A program made the translations under genes and the position numbers. DNA of 57,221 nt, taken from assembly GCA_021208565.1 (NCBI GenBank), contig JAJOJN010000116.1:1-57221 (forward strand), read 5' to 3'. The notes below the pieces were generated by a model. That model worked only from the letters and a program-made list of their open reading frames with translations. It did no database searches and had not been told where the DNA came from. Source of the DNA: Nitrincola sp. (GTDB lineage: Bacteria > Pseudomonadota > Gammaproteobacteria > Pseudomonadales > Balneatricaceae). Position 1 is the first letter of the stretch, and every line of letters starts with the position of its first letter. Positions 46,637 through 57,221 of this stretch are shown here, in pieces.

Positions 46637-47223
46637 TCACAACATTTTTAACCAGATCTGCATCGTTTTATCCGTTTCTTTGTCTTGATCAACATCTTTC
46701 CAGCTAAAGTCAGCTTCTACACCTTCTAGCGGAACATAGTCTCGTTTATACCAAAACTCGTCCAAGGGTTGATAGTTTTCGGGTTTAAGTGGGTGGTTAT
46801 GAGGCCGATTGACTGCCGCAAAGCAACTAAACTGCAAGCCTAATTCGCGACCATGCGCCTCGCGATAGTCAAAGAAAGCATGCCCTATACCTTGCCCTCG
46901 GTACTCCGGAAGGAGCACGGACTCACCACAGTACAACATCGTCTCTGGATTAAAGCCAGCATCTGATAGGGTTTCCGAGAAAGATTGATCATGCTCACTC
47001 AAAATGCCACAAGTCGCTGCACCTACTAGTTTTTTGCCGTCAAATGCACCCACAATCAAAGAATGCTTATTGAGATAATGCTTTAAGTACTTTTGCTCGT
47101 AAGCTCGGGTACCATCATACAAGTAGGGGAAACCTCTAAAGATCTGAATTCTTAAATCAGCAATCGCATCAAACCAGGCCAAATATCATCACCATTTAAG
47201 TTTCTAATCTCAATGTTTATCAT
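46637..47223 (-). CDS. GNAT family acetyltransferase, N-terminal frameshift
   Basis: About 195 residues from ATG 47223 (AGGTGG six bases upstream) if one base is added near 47183; otherwise the frame from 47182 lacks the start of the GNAT fold (INIEIRNLNGDD). Acetyl-CoA motif YRGQGIGHAFFDYR, preceded by LYCGESVLLPE, and N-R-P-H at the C-terminal side. Acceptor unknown. Confidence 0.8.
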
Positions 47224-47273
47224 GATTGCCCACCTAGGTTTATTCTTTATGACAATCCTGACACATTGACTAG

Positions 47274-47311
47274 GGGATTGAGAATTCACCTGACAGAGGA
47301 ATTTCAATCCC
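47274..47311. repeat. bulged hairpin upstream of the DUF2339 gene
   Basis: GGGATTGAGAATTC (47274-47287) pairs with GAATTTCAATCCC (47299-47311), a 13-bp stem with one bulged base and an 11-base loop. It lies in the otherwise featureless 47224-47419 gap between divergent genes and could be an operator. Confidence 0.35.
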
Positions 47312-47419
47312 ATGGCGCTGATAGCAAAGCAAGCGTCGGTTTTTGCACAAAGTATTTGCAGCCGACCTAACGGCGATCTAAAGTGAGGACTTAACCAAAG
47401 TGAATGGATTAAGTACCTA

Positions 47420-50114
47420 ATGTTTGAAGCATGGCTATTGATGGCGCTGGTGATCGGTTTTCTGTTTTTCTCTAGCCTGATTCTCAGCTGGGTTAATTTT
47501 TTTACCTTACGAAAACTTAAGCGCGCCGTTGCTGAGCTAGAGGCTCTGAAAAATCATGTTACGCTCAAACCTGTTGATGAGGGAAAACGAGAGCCCTCCT
47601 CAGACATTTCTTCAACTCTTGTCGATGGAGTAGAAACTGAATCTGCTTCCGATCATCAAGATGCACTTTTTCCTGATGACCCCCTAATAGACACACCCAT
47701 AATGGCTAGCAAAGTCTCTGCTGACCCTTGGGGAGCGACGGCTAAAACGGCTAAGCCTGTTCGCGAAAAAGAGGAACGAAAATATAAACCCACGGCAAAC
47801 CAACAGGCATCAACTCATCAGTCCAGTTGGAAAAATAATTGGATGGTGTGGCTAGGCGGAGGATGTATTGCTTTATCCGGCATTTTCTTAGCGCGCTATT
47901 CAATTGAGCAAGGGCTTTTGGGTCCCACCGCACGCATTGTGTTGGGGCTGTTATTAGGTCTGGGCATGCTGTTGGGTGCCGAGTGGCTAAGACGTAAACT
48001 GGAAAGTAGTTATTCAGCCGTTGCCGCACTGGCTGGAGGTGCAATTGTGATGCTTTACAGCGTTACACTGGCCGCACTGCATCTCTATCAACTTTGGCCT
48101 CCTTTCTTCGTCTTTGCGTTACTGGCGTTGATCTCTTTAGCTGCGATGGTGCTGGCAGTATGGCATGGTCCAATCCTGGCCTGGATAGGAATTGCCGGCG
48201 CTTATGCCGTACCCTTACTGATCGGCGGTGGCAGTTCTGATCTACTTCCGGTACTGATATATGTGCTGATCGTGACCAGTTCCTCTCTGGTGTTGCAACG
48301 TTATGTCCAACAAAACTGGCTGTTTAATTTAACCCTAACCGGTGTTTTGGTCTGGTGGTGGCTACTTCAGCTCAGTGGCCAATCATTGGAATGGGTAGGG
48401 CTTTTCCTCAGTGTCAGTGCTTATTTATTTTTAACTATCCCTCAGTTTAATTTTTAAGCTGACTCGGTTGTATGTTGATCAGCCCATTAAGCGCTCTATC
48501 AAGGCTTTTTTCCGCTATAAACAATCCGATCAGCGCCAGACACTGATCGCGTTAAGTTTGATCATCCTAGCTCAGGGAATCAGCATTGCACTGCATCCTG
48601 ATTGGCAAGCGGCCATCTGGCTTTGGACACCTTTGTTAGTGTTGATTTTATTCAGCAGTCGTTTTAATGAGCAGCTTAAACTGCTTCCGTGGCTGAGTGC
48701 GTTAGTGTTTTTCAGCAGCCTGATTGCGGCACATTTTCATACGGGCTGGAATTTCTCTACCCGTTTTATTGTGCTCAATCTTGAAGACCAAACAGCCCTG
48801 CTCAAGCTACTTGTGCTTTGGACACTTCTCTATGTGGGTCATGCCTACTGGTCGCTAAAAACTCAACGCTATCCTGCTCTCAAGCTTTCATTAGGCATTA
48901 TGGCACCTCTATTTGCCTTGGCACTGGCCTGGCAACTGGCGGGGGATTTATTACAAGATTGGTTCTGGAGCGCCGCTGCGCTGATTTGCGGTCTAGGCTA
49001 TATCGGTCGAGCACAATTAAGACAGACTAAAGATCGCAGTCGATCATGGCTGATCTTAGCGGGTCATTTAGGCTACTCCTTAGCCGTGGTGATCTTCTTC
49101 GATTCAGCGACACTGATTCTTGCCTTAGCTGCACAAATCGTCTCCTTGGCATGGTTACACCAGCAACATGAGGATGCCTTGCTCAGCTGGGTAATAAAAG
49201 TGTTACTGATGCTGATTTTAGCCAGACTCACGCTGCAACCTTGGTTATTGCCACAGTATGACACCAGCCTAATCAGCTATGCAGGGTGTTTTGCCTTAGT
49301 GTTCATCGCTAGCAGACTGAACAAAACACACGCCATTTCCCGCTGGCTGGAAGGCGCCAGCTTGCACCTTCTGGTTTTACTGCTCTTCATGCTACTGCGT
49401 TTTTGGCTTTACGATGGCGATCTGTTTATACGTCGCTACAGCTTCACCGAAGCCGCATTCAACACGCTTATTTGGGGTGGTTTGGGGTTGGTTTACTACT
49501 ATCGAAGTTTCTTAGCAGAGCAGATGCAAAGCCTGTATCGGCTTACCGCACAGCTCTTGCTCGTTGCGACTGTCATCAATTACTTAGTGTTGATTAGTTG
49601 GCTAAACCCACTCTTCAACTGGCGTTTATCGGTAGCAGAAACACCGATTTTCAATCTACTGCTGTTAGCCTATGGCGCACCGATTTTACTGTTTATCTTA
49701 GCTGCTCGCTTTTACGACTCACAATACAAAGCCATCTTCTGGAGCTTGGCAGGCATTGCTGGCTGGATATTTGTGAACTTAGAGATACGTCATCTCTGGC
49801 AAGGGGATTTAACACTGTACGATCCTATGCACAGCGGTGAGCTATACAGCTATTCTCTGGCATGGTTACTGATGGCAGCTGGCGCTATTTTGCTGGGCTC
49901 TCTTCGTCAAGAGTTGCGCCTTTATCAAACGGGGATGGTATTGCTGTTGCTAACGATTGCTAAGATCTTCTTGATCGACATGTCGGACTTAACGGGATTA
50001 TTAAGAGTCGCGTCGTTTATGGGACTTGGGCTTTGTTTGCTAGGATTAGCCTTTACCCATCAGTGGTTGTCAAAAAGAGGAACTACTTTAAGTAGGCCCT
50101 CTTCTGACGAGTAG
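47420..50114 (+). CDS. DUF2339 multi-pass membrane protein, frameshifted
   Basis: About 898 residues after removing one base from the T5 run at 48451-48455. One N-terminal membrane segment, a charged linker of about 100 residues (47-140), then a very long hydrophobic region of some 24 segments. DUF2339 features: WMVWLGGGCIALSGIFLARYSIEQGLLGP, RIVLGLLLGLGMLLGAEWLRRK and AALAGGAIVMLYSVTLAA. The end has IFLIDMSDLTGLLRVASFMGLGLCLLGLA. Function unknown; a transporter or envelope polymer role has been suggested for large polytopic proteins of this kind. It has no obvious ribosome-binding site at the ATG. Confidence 0.8.
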
Positions 50115-50117
50115 TTC

Positions 50118-50660
50118 TTAATACTGACCACGATAAATTTTGTCTGCGTTCATGCGATTACCCCAAGGTAAACCTGAGTTCTGCCAGCCGTTCACCACGC
50201 GCATTCCTTGATGAGGGCCGTCTTGAGCAGAACCACCTTGGAATCCATTAATCACGAACTCGACATTGGTAAAACCTTGTTCTTGTAAGTAGAGAGCGCT
50301 AGGCTCACCACGCTCACTACCAGAGCGACACATAGTGATCACTTTCGCATTTTTATCTAAACCTTTTGCCGCTAATAGCGCTTCAACTTCTGCTGCAAAG
50401 TTGGGGTTTATGGTCATACGAAAACGATTATTTTCAGCATCCCAATCGTTACGATCGACTTGCATAAATGGAATATTGGCATCGACCACATCGGTTGAAC
50501 CGATAAACATCACTTCAATCGGATCTCTCACGTCCAGAAAGAGCACTTGGTCGCCTTGTTCCTGTCATAGCGACGAAGTTTCTTCAGGCGTTAGCCCCAT
50601 TGCCCAAAGCGGGGTAGAAACAACACAACTGAATGCTACTGCCAGAAATAGCTTACGCAT
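50118..50660 (-). CDS. exported rhodanese-like sulphurtransferase with an in-frame TGA
   Basis: 181 codons from ATG 50660 with GAGGA before it. Signal peptide MRKLFLAVAFSCVVSTPLWA. The rhodanese domain has LFLDVRDPIEVMFIGSTDVV, active-site cysteine in MCRSGSERGE, then FVINGFQGG and a C-terminal extension. Codon 32 is TGA (50565-50567), between the signal peptide and the domain (after T-S-S-L). The frame is otherwise open on both sides and needs no frameshift. It is most likely a point mutation or sequence error; without it the protein would be a periplasmic single-domain rhodanese. Confidence 0.75.
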
Positions 50661-50724
50661 ACTACATTCCTCAACTTTAATTTAGAATTATCTCATATTA
50701 AAGCCTTAAACAAACGATAACAAC

Positions 50725-51575
50725 CTAGCCTTCTGTCTTAGTCTTTAAGACCTCTTTATAACCCATACGAAAATCAGGATAGTTCCAGTTAAACCCGGTG
50801 CTTTTTAGGCGATCGTGTCGAATGCGTTTGCTATCGCGATCAATATTCGCGGTGGTTACGTCTGTAATACCCAACTGTTGGTGAAGCCAGCTAAGAATGT
50901 CATATAAAGCGGCCGGTTCAGTATCAGTCAAATTGTAGCTGTCTGCTGGTGGATAGCCCTGATGCCGACGTTGAATCAGATGCAGCACCGCTCGAGCAGC
51001 ATCATCAATATGAATACGATTGGTATAAATGGGTGCGTCTTTAGGGGCTAAGATTCCTTGCTGCGCTTGGCGGATTAGAAAATACGCCCGGGGCCATAAA
51101 TCCCTGATGGGCGCAAAAGGGTCACAGGATGTCCAGAGTGTAACCACAGATTTTCAGCCTCCAGAAGCACTTTGGCTGTTTCTCTAACAGGGTTTCTTTC
51201 CGAGGTTTCATCCACCCACTCCCCTGATGATTGACCGTAAACACCTGTCGAAGAGATCAGCCAAACATGCGTGTGAGGATAGTGGCTTAACGCCTTAAGT
51301 GCCTGATGAGCGACATCCACATAGGCTTGTCGATAAGCAGTCTCATTCGATCCATTAGGGGAAAGGCAGAGCACAATATCATCAGGAATCCAGGGTAGCT
51401 CGGGCCAAGATTGAGACGCATCATGTTGTATCAGTTGTACCTGTTCGGGAGCTACTGAGCCTCTCCTCATCCCAAGTACTTTAAAATTCTGGTGAACCGC
51501 TAAATTAGCAATCCTTGCGCCCAAATCACCCAATCCAACCATTAAGAGTTTAAATTGTTCTGTCGTCTTTTGCAT
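50725..51575 (-). CDS. NAD(P)-binding epimerase-like protein (YeeZ type), frameshifted
   Basis: About 283 residues after adding one base near 51083. N-terminal Rossmann motif VGLGDLGARIA, then VWLISSTGVYGQSSGEWVDE (catalytic S and Y-G-Q), LRPSGIYGPGR, and HIDDAARAVLHLI. This is the extended SDR/YeeZ-like group of atypical NAD-dependent epimerases. Substrate unknown. Its start faces the divergent entericidin gene across 93 bases. Confidence 0.82.
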
Positions 51576-51593
51576 AGAACACCTTTAAAAAAC

Positions 51594-51604
51594 GCTATAC
51601 TTGA
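51594..51604 (+). promoter_or_regulatory. sigma-S-type -10 element for the entericidin gene
   Basis: GCTATACTTGA matches the RpoS consensus K-C-T-A-Y-R-C-T-T-A-A at ten of eleven positions. The gene begins 65 bases downstream. A weaker sigma-70 pair (TTGAGT 51601-51606, TTTAAT 51625-51630, spacer 18) overlaps. E. coli entericidin B is known to depend on RpoS. Confidence 0.5.
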
Positions 51605-51668
51605 GTAGGACACTATGAATAGGGTTTAATTCGTATTTGGATTTCTAACTCATCAATAGGAAAGATCT

Positions 51669-51812
51669 ATGATCAAGAAAGTTAATCTAGTTCTACTCAC
51701 CCTGTTAATGCTTATGGGCAGTCTCACGCTCACTGGATGCAATACCGTAGAGGGTTTAGGCAAAGATATCCAGCGAGGTGGTGAGAAAATTGAACGTGCA
51801 GGTCGCAACTGA
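51669..51812 (+). CDS. entericidin-family small lipoprotein
   Basis: 47 residues, with AGGAAAG just before the ATG. Signal sequence with a run of Leu/Met ending at a lipobox L-T-G-C (Cys24), then NTVEGLGKDIQRGGEKIERAG. This is the entericidin EcnA/EcnB pattern (N-T-x-x-G-x-G-K-D). The family gives small cell-envelope lipoproteins tied to stationary-phase lysis in E. coli. No second entericidin gene is next to it. Confidence 0.9.
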   Translation: MIKKVNLVLLTLLMLMGSLTLTGCNTVEGLGKDIQRGGEKIERAGRN

Positions 51813-51823
51813 TCTAACACGCC

Positions 51824-52297
51824 TTAAGGAGTCAGTTTCAACTCTCCGACTTCTTCAATATTGATCATCGGTAGCAAGCGTCCGGCATCTAGTCGGGCGC
51901 TGAAACTATAATTGACACTACTGCGTTGCGTGTTGCTGAAAAGATCACCAAGCAACCTAGCACTGCCAAACAGGTCAGGACTGGCTTGGATGACAAAATC
52001 TGCCTGTCCGTAGGCGGGCACCGTTGGGATGTCTGGCGTTGCTCCACTGAGGATACGAAAACCCTCAATTTCAACTGCATAGGTCATGCCCCTAAAAGGC
52101 AACGCAACACGATTGGGGTTGATAATTTGAATCCCAATATCAAAGCGTGGCGCTAGCCCAATGCTATTCGGAGCCAAAGCGAAAGAAGTGATATTGACCT
52201 GGGGCTTCTGATAAGTGCTAGAAAGCGATGCACAACCGCCCACTACCAAGATCAACACAAAAACCAAGGGCAACCAAAGTGCTTTTTTCATCTCCAT
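51824..52297 (-). CDS. LEA type 2 (WHy domain) lipoprotein
   Basis: 157 residues. Lipobox V-G-G-C at residue 19-22, so an exported lipoprotein. Residues 35-155 form a WHy/LEA_2 beta domain: QVNITSFALAPNSIGLAPRFDIGIQIINPNRVALPFRGMTYAVEIEG (spans about 34-80), VPAYGQADFVIQA, then NYSFSARLDAG. Such proteins protect against desiccation or stress by an unknown mechanism. It converges with the entericidin gene, 11 bases away. Confidence 0.85.
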   Translation of the reverse strand: MEMKKALWLPLVFVLILVVGGCASLSSTYQKPQVNITSFALAPNSIGLAPRFDIGIQIINPNRVALPFRGMTYAVEIEGFRILSGATPDIPTVPAYGQADFVIQASPDLFGSARLLGDLFSNTQRSSVNYSFSARLDAGRLLPMINIEEVGELKLTP

Positions 52298-52367
52298 TCC
52301 TTTTTTATTCAGTCGTTAGCTTACTAATGCTAACAATTCCATTCTGAGTTTTAGCTGAATAGTCTGG

Positions 52368-52589
52368 TTACTTGGTTTCATCAAACCATGGCAAGGATTG
52401 TTTAATCACTTTAACCAGCTTAGGTACCGCAACAAATCGAATGCTATACGCAATCGCTAAACCACCAATAATCGCTAAAAACATTCCCATACCCACTCGG
52501 AACATCAGCGCAGTAAAGAATGCGGTGAGAATAGCCGTTACAATCTCTTCTAAATGCGTTTGTATCCAGCGTTTATTGTTCGGTTCCAT
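52368..52589 (-). CDS. small membrane protein of unknown function
   Basis: 73 residues, ATG behind AAAAGGAAAA. A charged start, one or two membrane segments (EIVTAILTAFFTALMF and MGMFLAIIGGLAIAYSI), then a basic tail KLVKVIKQSLPWF. Gly/Ala/Met-rich, no family I recognise. Confidence 0.6.
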   Translation of the reverse strand: MEPNNKRWIQTHLEEIVTAILTAFFTALMFRVGMGMFLAIIGGLAIAYSIRFVAVPKLVKVIKQSLPWFDETK

Positions 52590-52632
52590 GCGTTTTCCTT
52601 TTCTGTTTTTTGTAGGGTTGAATGAGACAAAG

Positions 52633-52641
52633 TGTTATAAT
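52633..52641 (+). promoter_or_regulatory. extended -10 promoter for the 52-residue frame
   Basis: TGT-TATAAT (TG at 52633-52634, TATAAT 52636-52641) is a perfect extended -10, 28 bases before the ATG at 52669. No well-spaced -35 is visible, as is common for extended -10 promoters. Confidence 0.5.
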
Positions 52642-52668
52642 TTACGGGTAGATACAGAGGTATTTTGA

Positions 52669-52827
52669 ATGCAAACTGACAAAGAACTAATCAAGACTAA
52701 AGAATCGAAAATTCTAAAAGCTGTTGCAAGCTCGTCAGCAATCGAGTCGGGAGAGTCTGTTCAGAAAATTGAAGAGCGACTTTTGAAGCAGAAAAGCAAG
52801 TTCAATCATTTGCAGTTAGCAAACTAA
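52669..52827 (+). CDS. 52-residue helical protein, possible VbhA-like Fic antitoxin
   Basis: Short frame with an extended -10 promoter and GAGG nine bases before the ATG. It is Lys/Glu/Ser-rich and helical. Residues 17-28 read K-A-V-A-S-S-S-A-I-E-S-G. Class I Fic antitoxins such as VbhA carry an inhibitory helix S/T-x-x-x-E-G/N; here S22-x-x-x-E26 is followed by Ser, a near match. The fic gene converges on it and their ends overlap by four bases (52824-52827), an unusual order for an antitoxin, which normally precedes its toxin. Function unproven. Confidence 0.5.
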   Translation: MQTDKELIKTKESKILKAVASSSAIESGESVQKIEERLLKQKSKFNHLQLAN

Positions 52828-53435
52828 CTTTCCAACAATGTATCTCTTATCAACCTCTCCAAGTGAACATAATCTCCATTAACGCCTGCTTGTATCGATT
52901 TGAAGTAAAACTCCTTATGTCTCTCAAATAGACTGTAATCCAGAGGGCCTAGGTTTGCTTCAGAACACATCACATCTATTAAAAGTCGCGATATTCGACC
53001 ATTTCCCTCTCGAAACGGATGGATCAAAATAAACTCTACATGACTTTTCGCTAAAAAACTAACCAAGGCTTGCTCATCAAACAGACGAATCTCATTAAAT
53101 CTGCTAAGAAAATCCTTTTCAAACTGAGTGACTAACTGAGGTAGATTGGAGGCTGCAGCAAAAGGAAACCCTCCTTTCGACATGTTGACACTCCTCAGCC
53201 TTCCCGCCCACTCGTAGAGTGGGCCAAGCCACTGACGATGCCAATCACAGATATGCTGAAACGATAATTCGGTTTTGCCAACCTGATTAAAAACCTTTTC
53301 ATACAGCTTAAGTAATAACACTGCTTCTGCTTCATTGATATCTTCTTGAGTTTTGATTCCCAGTTTATTGCGAAGAACCTGCTCATTAGATCCAGGTTCA
53401 TACTCAACTTGAGGGCTTTCAATCAGATATTTCAT
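52824..53435 (-). CDS. fic: Fic-domain adenylyltransferase (FicT/VbhT-like)
   Basis: 203 residues, intact. The Fic motif H-P-F-R-E-G-N-G-R-I-S-R keeps the catalytic His, the metal-binding Glu and both arginines. Upstream are YEWAGRLRSVNMSKGGFPFA (beta-hairpin flap region) and the N-terminal NKLGIKTQEDINEAE helix. I find no S/T-x-x-x-E-G/N motif inside the protein, so it should be class I, restrained by a separate antitoxin. Fic enzymes AMPylate target proteins. Its start lies 19 bases after the parE stop on the same strand, and ParE/GyrB are known targets of FicT toxins. Confidence 0.88.
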   Translation of the reverse strand: MKYLIESPQVEYEPGSNEQVLRNKLGIKTQEDINEAEAVLLLKLYEKVFNQVGKTELSFQHICDWHRQWLGPLYEWAGRLRSVNMSKGGFPFAAASNLPQLVTQFEKDFLSRFNEIRLFDEQALVSFLAKSHVEFILIHPFREGNGRISRLLIDVMCSEANLGPLDYSLFERHKEFYFKSIQAGVNGDYVHLERLIRDTLLES

Positions 53436-53454
53436 TACATTATTTCATGGCGAT

Positions 53455-55365
<1,911 letters not shown>

Positions 55366-56001
55366 TTAGTTACGGGTAGCTTCGGGTAAAGATATCACAG
55401 GTGGCAGGGCTACACGGCCTTCGGCAAAGGCCAAAATCGCTGGAATCAGTCGATCAAAGGCTTCAAATCCATGACTACCACCTGGTTGCACATACTGCAC
55501 CGATTGTGCATATTTTTCCACTGCTTCGCGATAATCCAGTGTTTCATCAGCCGTTTGTACCAGCAATAAAAACTGCTCGGGACGTTTAATATGGTCCAAC
55601 TTGATCGCCGTTAACTGCGCCAGATGTTCACGGGTCAAGTGATACTTTTCATGAGTATAGATATTTCATTTCACCTAACACTCAGAGAGCAACAGATCTG
55701 GATTGACCGCTGGATTCACCAACACACACTTCAGCTGTGGAAACTGGTCACAAAGCCAGGTCGAATAAAATCCGCCCAAGGAGCTACCAATCAAGGTAAT
55801 GGATCGATCGGAGGCTGCTTCAATCAATAAGGTCAGCTGACGTATGGCATCTTTAGGCCAGTGAGACAGTTTAGGAACCAAAAGATCCGCAGGTGCATCG
55901 TCTGCCGCCAATAGGTCTTTCAGTACCTTCGCCTTCCAAGAGTCTGGCGAGCTATTAAACCCGTGGACATAGATCAACAGCGGTTTATGAGGTGATGACA
56001 T
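55366..56001 (-). CDS. yqiA: YqiA-type alpha/beta-hydrolase esterase, frameshifted
   Basis: About 211 residues if a missing base near 55680 and an extra base near 55665 are corrected. The two cancel, but leave TAG and TGA codons between them. Start ATG 56001 (MSSPHKPLLIYVHGFNSSP). Nucleophile Ser in GSSLGGFYS, oxyanion HGFNSSP, and a late His in PGGSHGFEAF. Small esterase of unclear substrate, conserved between cpdA and parE in gammaproteobacteria. Confidence 0.88.
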
Positions 56002-56033
56002 GAAAAGGTTTCCCAATCAACGAAATGAACAGC

Positions 56034-56801
56034 TTAACCAGCTGGATCAACACGTTCAAGATGCGCGTCAATACGACCGTCAGGCCAACAGGCATACCAG
56101 CGAAATCCGGGCCAAGCATCAGGTTGCTTAGCTTCAACTTGCACGGAATCAGTATCTGGACAAAACTGCGCGGCGGTAGAGGGTGCTGACCACACTTTGA
56201 CCTGTTGCTCTTGCCAATTGAGCGCTTGATGTAGATGACCGCAGATAACCGCTTTGCAATGAGGCTGATTCTGCACTTCGCACCAAAAATCGCTAGCGTT
56301 GCCCAGCATGATCTCATCTTGCCATGCGGTGCCACTGGCTAACGGGTTATGATGCAAAGCAATGAGGGTATGTTTGGATTGAGAACTGAGCGCCTGCTTT
56401 AAGAAAGCTAGACTCTGGGTCGATAAACTTCCCGAGCCGCGACCATCGGGCACATCATTAGAATCCAAGCTAATCAGTTGCCAGGTATCCCAGTCTAAAA
56501 GGGGTTGAAATAAGGCGGGGGCGGCTTGTTGCATCGCTTCCAGATCATCATGATTGCCTGCAATCCAGCTGATCGGTAATTCAAGTGGCGCGAGTAAACT
56601 CAGGAGTTCCTGATAAACCTTGGCATCACCATGATGGACCAGGTCTCCGCTGAGCAGGAGGTGATCAAATTGAACCGGGAGGTGGCGAATATGCTCAACC
56701 ACGCGTGCCAGCGTTTGTCGTGGATCGACACCTCGGAACAGCTCACCTTGCGTAGGGGTGATGTGACAATCGCTCAGTTGTAACAGTCGGATCGGTCTCA
56801 T
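56034..56801 (-). CDS. cpdA: 3',5'-cyclic AMP phosphodiesterase CpdA
   Basis: 255 residues, intact. Metallophosphoesterase motifs in order: QLSDCHI, LLSGDLVHHGD, WIAGNHDD, ALHHNP and ICGHLHQALNW, which supply the two-metal site. It hydrolyses cAMP. Its start overlaps the DUF1249 stop by four bases (56798-56801). Confidence 0.93.
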   Translation of the reverse strand: MRPIRLLQLSDCHITPTQGELFRGVDPRQTLARVVEHIRHLPVQFDHLLLSGDLVHHGDAKVYQELLSLLAPLELPISWIAGNHDDLEAMQQAAPALFQPLLDWDTWQLISLDSNDVPDGRGSGSLSTQSLAFLKQALSSQSKHTLIALHHNPLASGTAWQDEIMLGNASDFWCEVQNQPHCKAVICGHLHQALNWQEQQVKVWSAPSTAAQFCPDTDSVQVEAKQPDAWPGFRWYACWPDGRIDAHLERVDPAG

Positions 56802-57221
56802 AGGACCTCTATCGACTCACGCGCACAACCAAAACGCAAACACTGATTCAGCCACTCGGCCAAGAATTGGTTCAGCTGATATTTCTCATCGGGCTGGTGC
56901 ATCTGATCATTGGGATATTGATACACGCCACTAAGTTGGCGACGACGGGTACACACCACTTCAGCCATGCGAGCGTCATGATAAAGGCGAACCACAATAT
57001 CGGGTGATTCAAGCCAGGGTGATCCACCCGTCTGCATCTGACGCATCACCACCGTACTGGTATAACGAAACGCTTCTTCCACCCACAAGGTGACCTGCAC
57101 TTCACGCGCTTGGTAGCTGAGTGAAAACTCCCCGACGAGCAGAGGCCTGCATCTCTGGCAACAAGCGCAGGATGCGTCCGTAGTTGAGTTGGCAAATGGC
57201 CATCTGCTGTGTCAGATCAGG
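56798..57221 (-). CDS. DUF1249 family protein, 5' truncated by the window end and frameshifted
   Basis: At least 140 residues; the start lies beyond 57221. One extra base near 57140 breaks the frame between L-L-P-E-M-Q-A and EFSLSYQAREVQVTLWVEEAF. Later segments PDIVVRLYHDARMAEVV and QLNQFLAEWLNQCL are typical of DUF1249 (YqiB), conserved with cpdA and nudF. Function unknown. The first residues here are PDLTQQMAICQLNYGRILRLLP. Confidence 0.85.

Noticed and set aside
50118-50660. The TGA codon as selenocysteine in the rhodanese.
   Set aside because: It lies outside the catalytic motif, whose cysteine is already encoded, and I see no SECIS-like stem just after it.

Overview
The window looks like chromosome from a gammaproteobacterium, most likely a marine or haloalkaliphilic relative of the Oceanospirillaceae/Pseudomonas side of the class. 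This rests on gene order: lipA / lipB-ybeD-dacA-rlpA-mrdB-mrdA-rlmH-rsfS-nadD-proA and DUF1249-cpdA-yqiA-parE are both arranged nearly as in Pseudomonas, although sltB1, which sits between rlpA and mrdB there, is absent. An ectoine-degradation-type cluster and many cation/proton antiporters fit life in salty or alkaline water. The genus is a guess.

Layout. 54-140 is tRNA-Leu(CAA). 387-3060 holds a dadA-like oxidase under a tandem glycine riboswitch, flanked by two paralogous small periplasmic proteins that look like peptidase C93 (transglutaminase-like) domains without the cysteine. 3100-7085 holds doeB2-doeD-doeC-like genes. 7224-10607 has two cation/H+ antiporters (NhaP2/CvrA type and Kef type). 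10833-15804 is a striking seven-gene run: PII-like, DUF1538, PII-like, CBS, DUF1538, PII-like, CBS. I consider it the best candidate for a little-described system, a membrane transporter with its own nucleotide-sensing subunits. 15887-26298 is the lipoate and cell-wall/NAD/proline block. 26482-28281 is an SMP-like membrane protein ending in a cyclase-like domain that looks degenerate. 28346-30628 is parC. 30734-38980 is a small unknown gene, a ChaN-like protein and an unusual Mrp-type antiporter with three NuoL/M/N-like subunits. 38977-42335 is a zinc alcohol dehydrogenase divergent from a MoxR/VWA pair. 42460-45666 is a PhnD-PAS-GGDEF-EAL-CZB sensor. 45700-52589 is mixed housekeeping and unknown genes. 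52669-53435 is a Fic protein placed directly behind parE, with a convergent 52-residue VbhA-like frame. 53455-57221 is parE-yqiA-cpdA-DUF1249, and the last gene runs off the end.

Many reading frames are broken by single-base indels, often in homopolymers, and these hit genes that must work (lipA, mrdA, mrdB, nadD). I counted about 35. I read nearly all of them as sequence errors and give the spans of the restored genes. Products and domains were assigned by recalled family motifs, not by search.

No stretch above 300 bases lacks a gene. The longest gaps (141-386, 10608-10832, 40057-40297, 47224-47419) hold only possible promoters or inverted repeats. I see no insertion sequence, CRISPR array, rRNA or replication origin.
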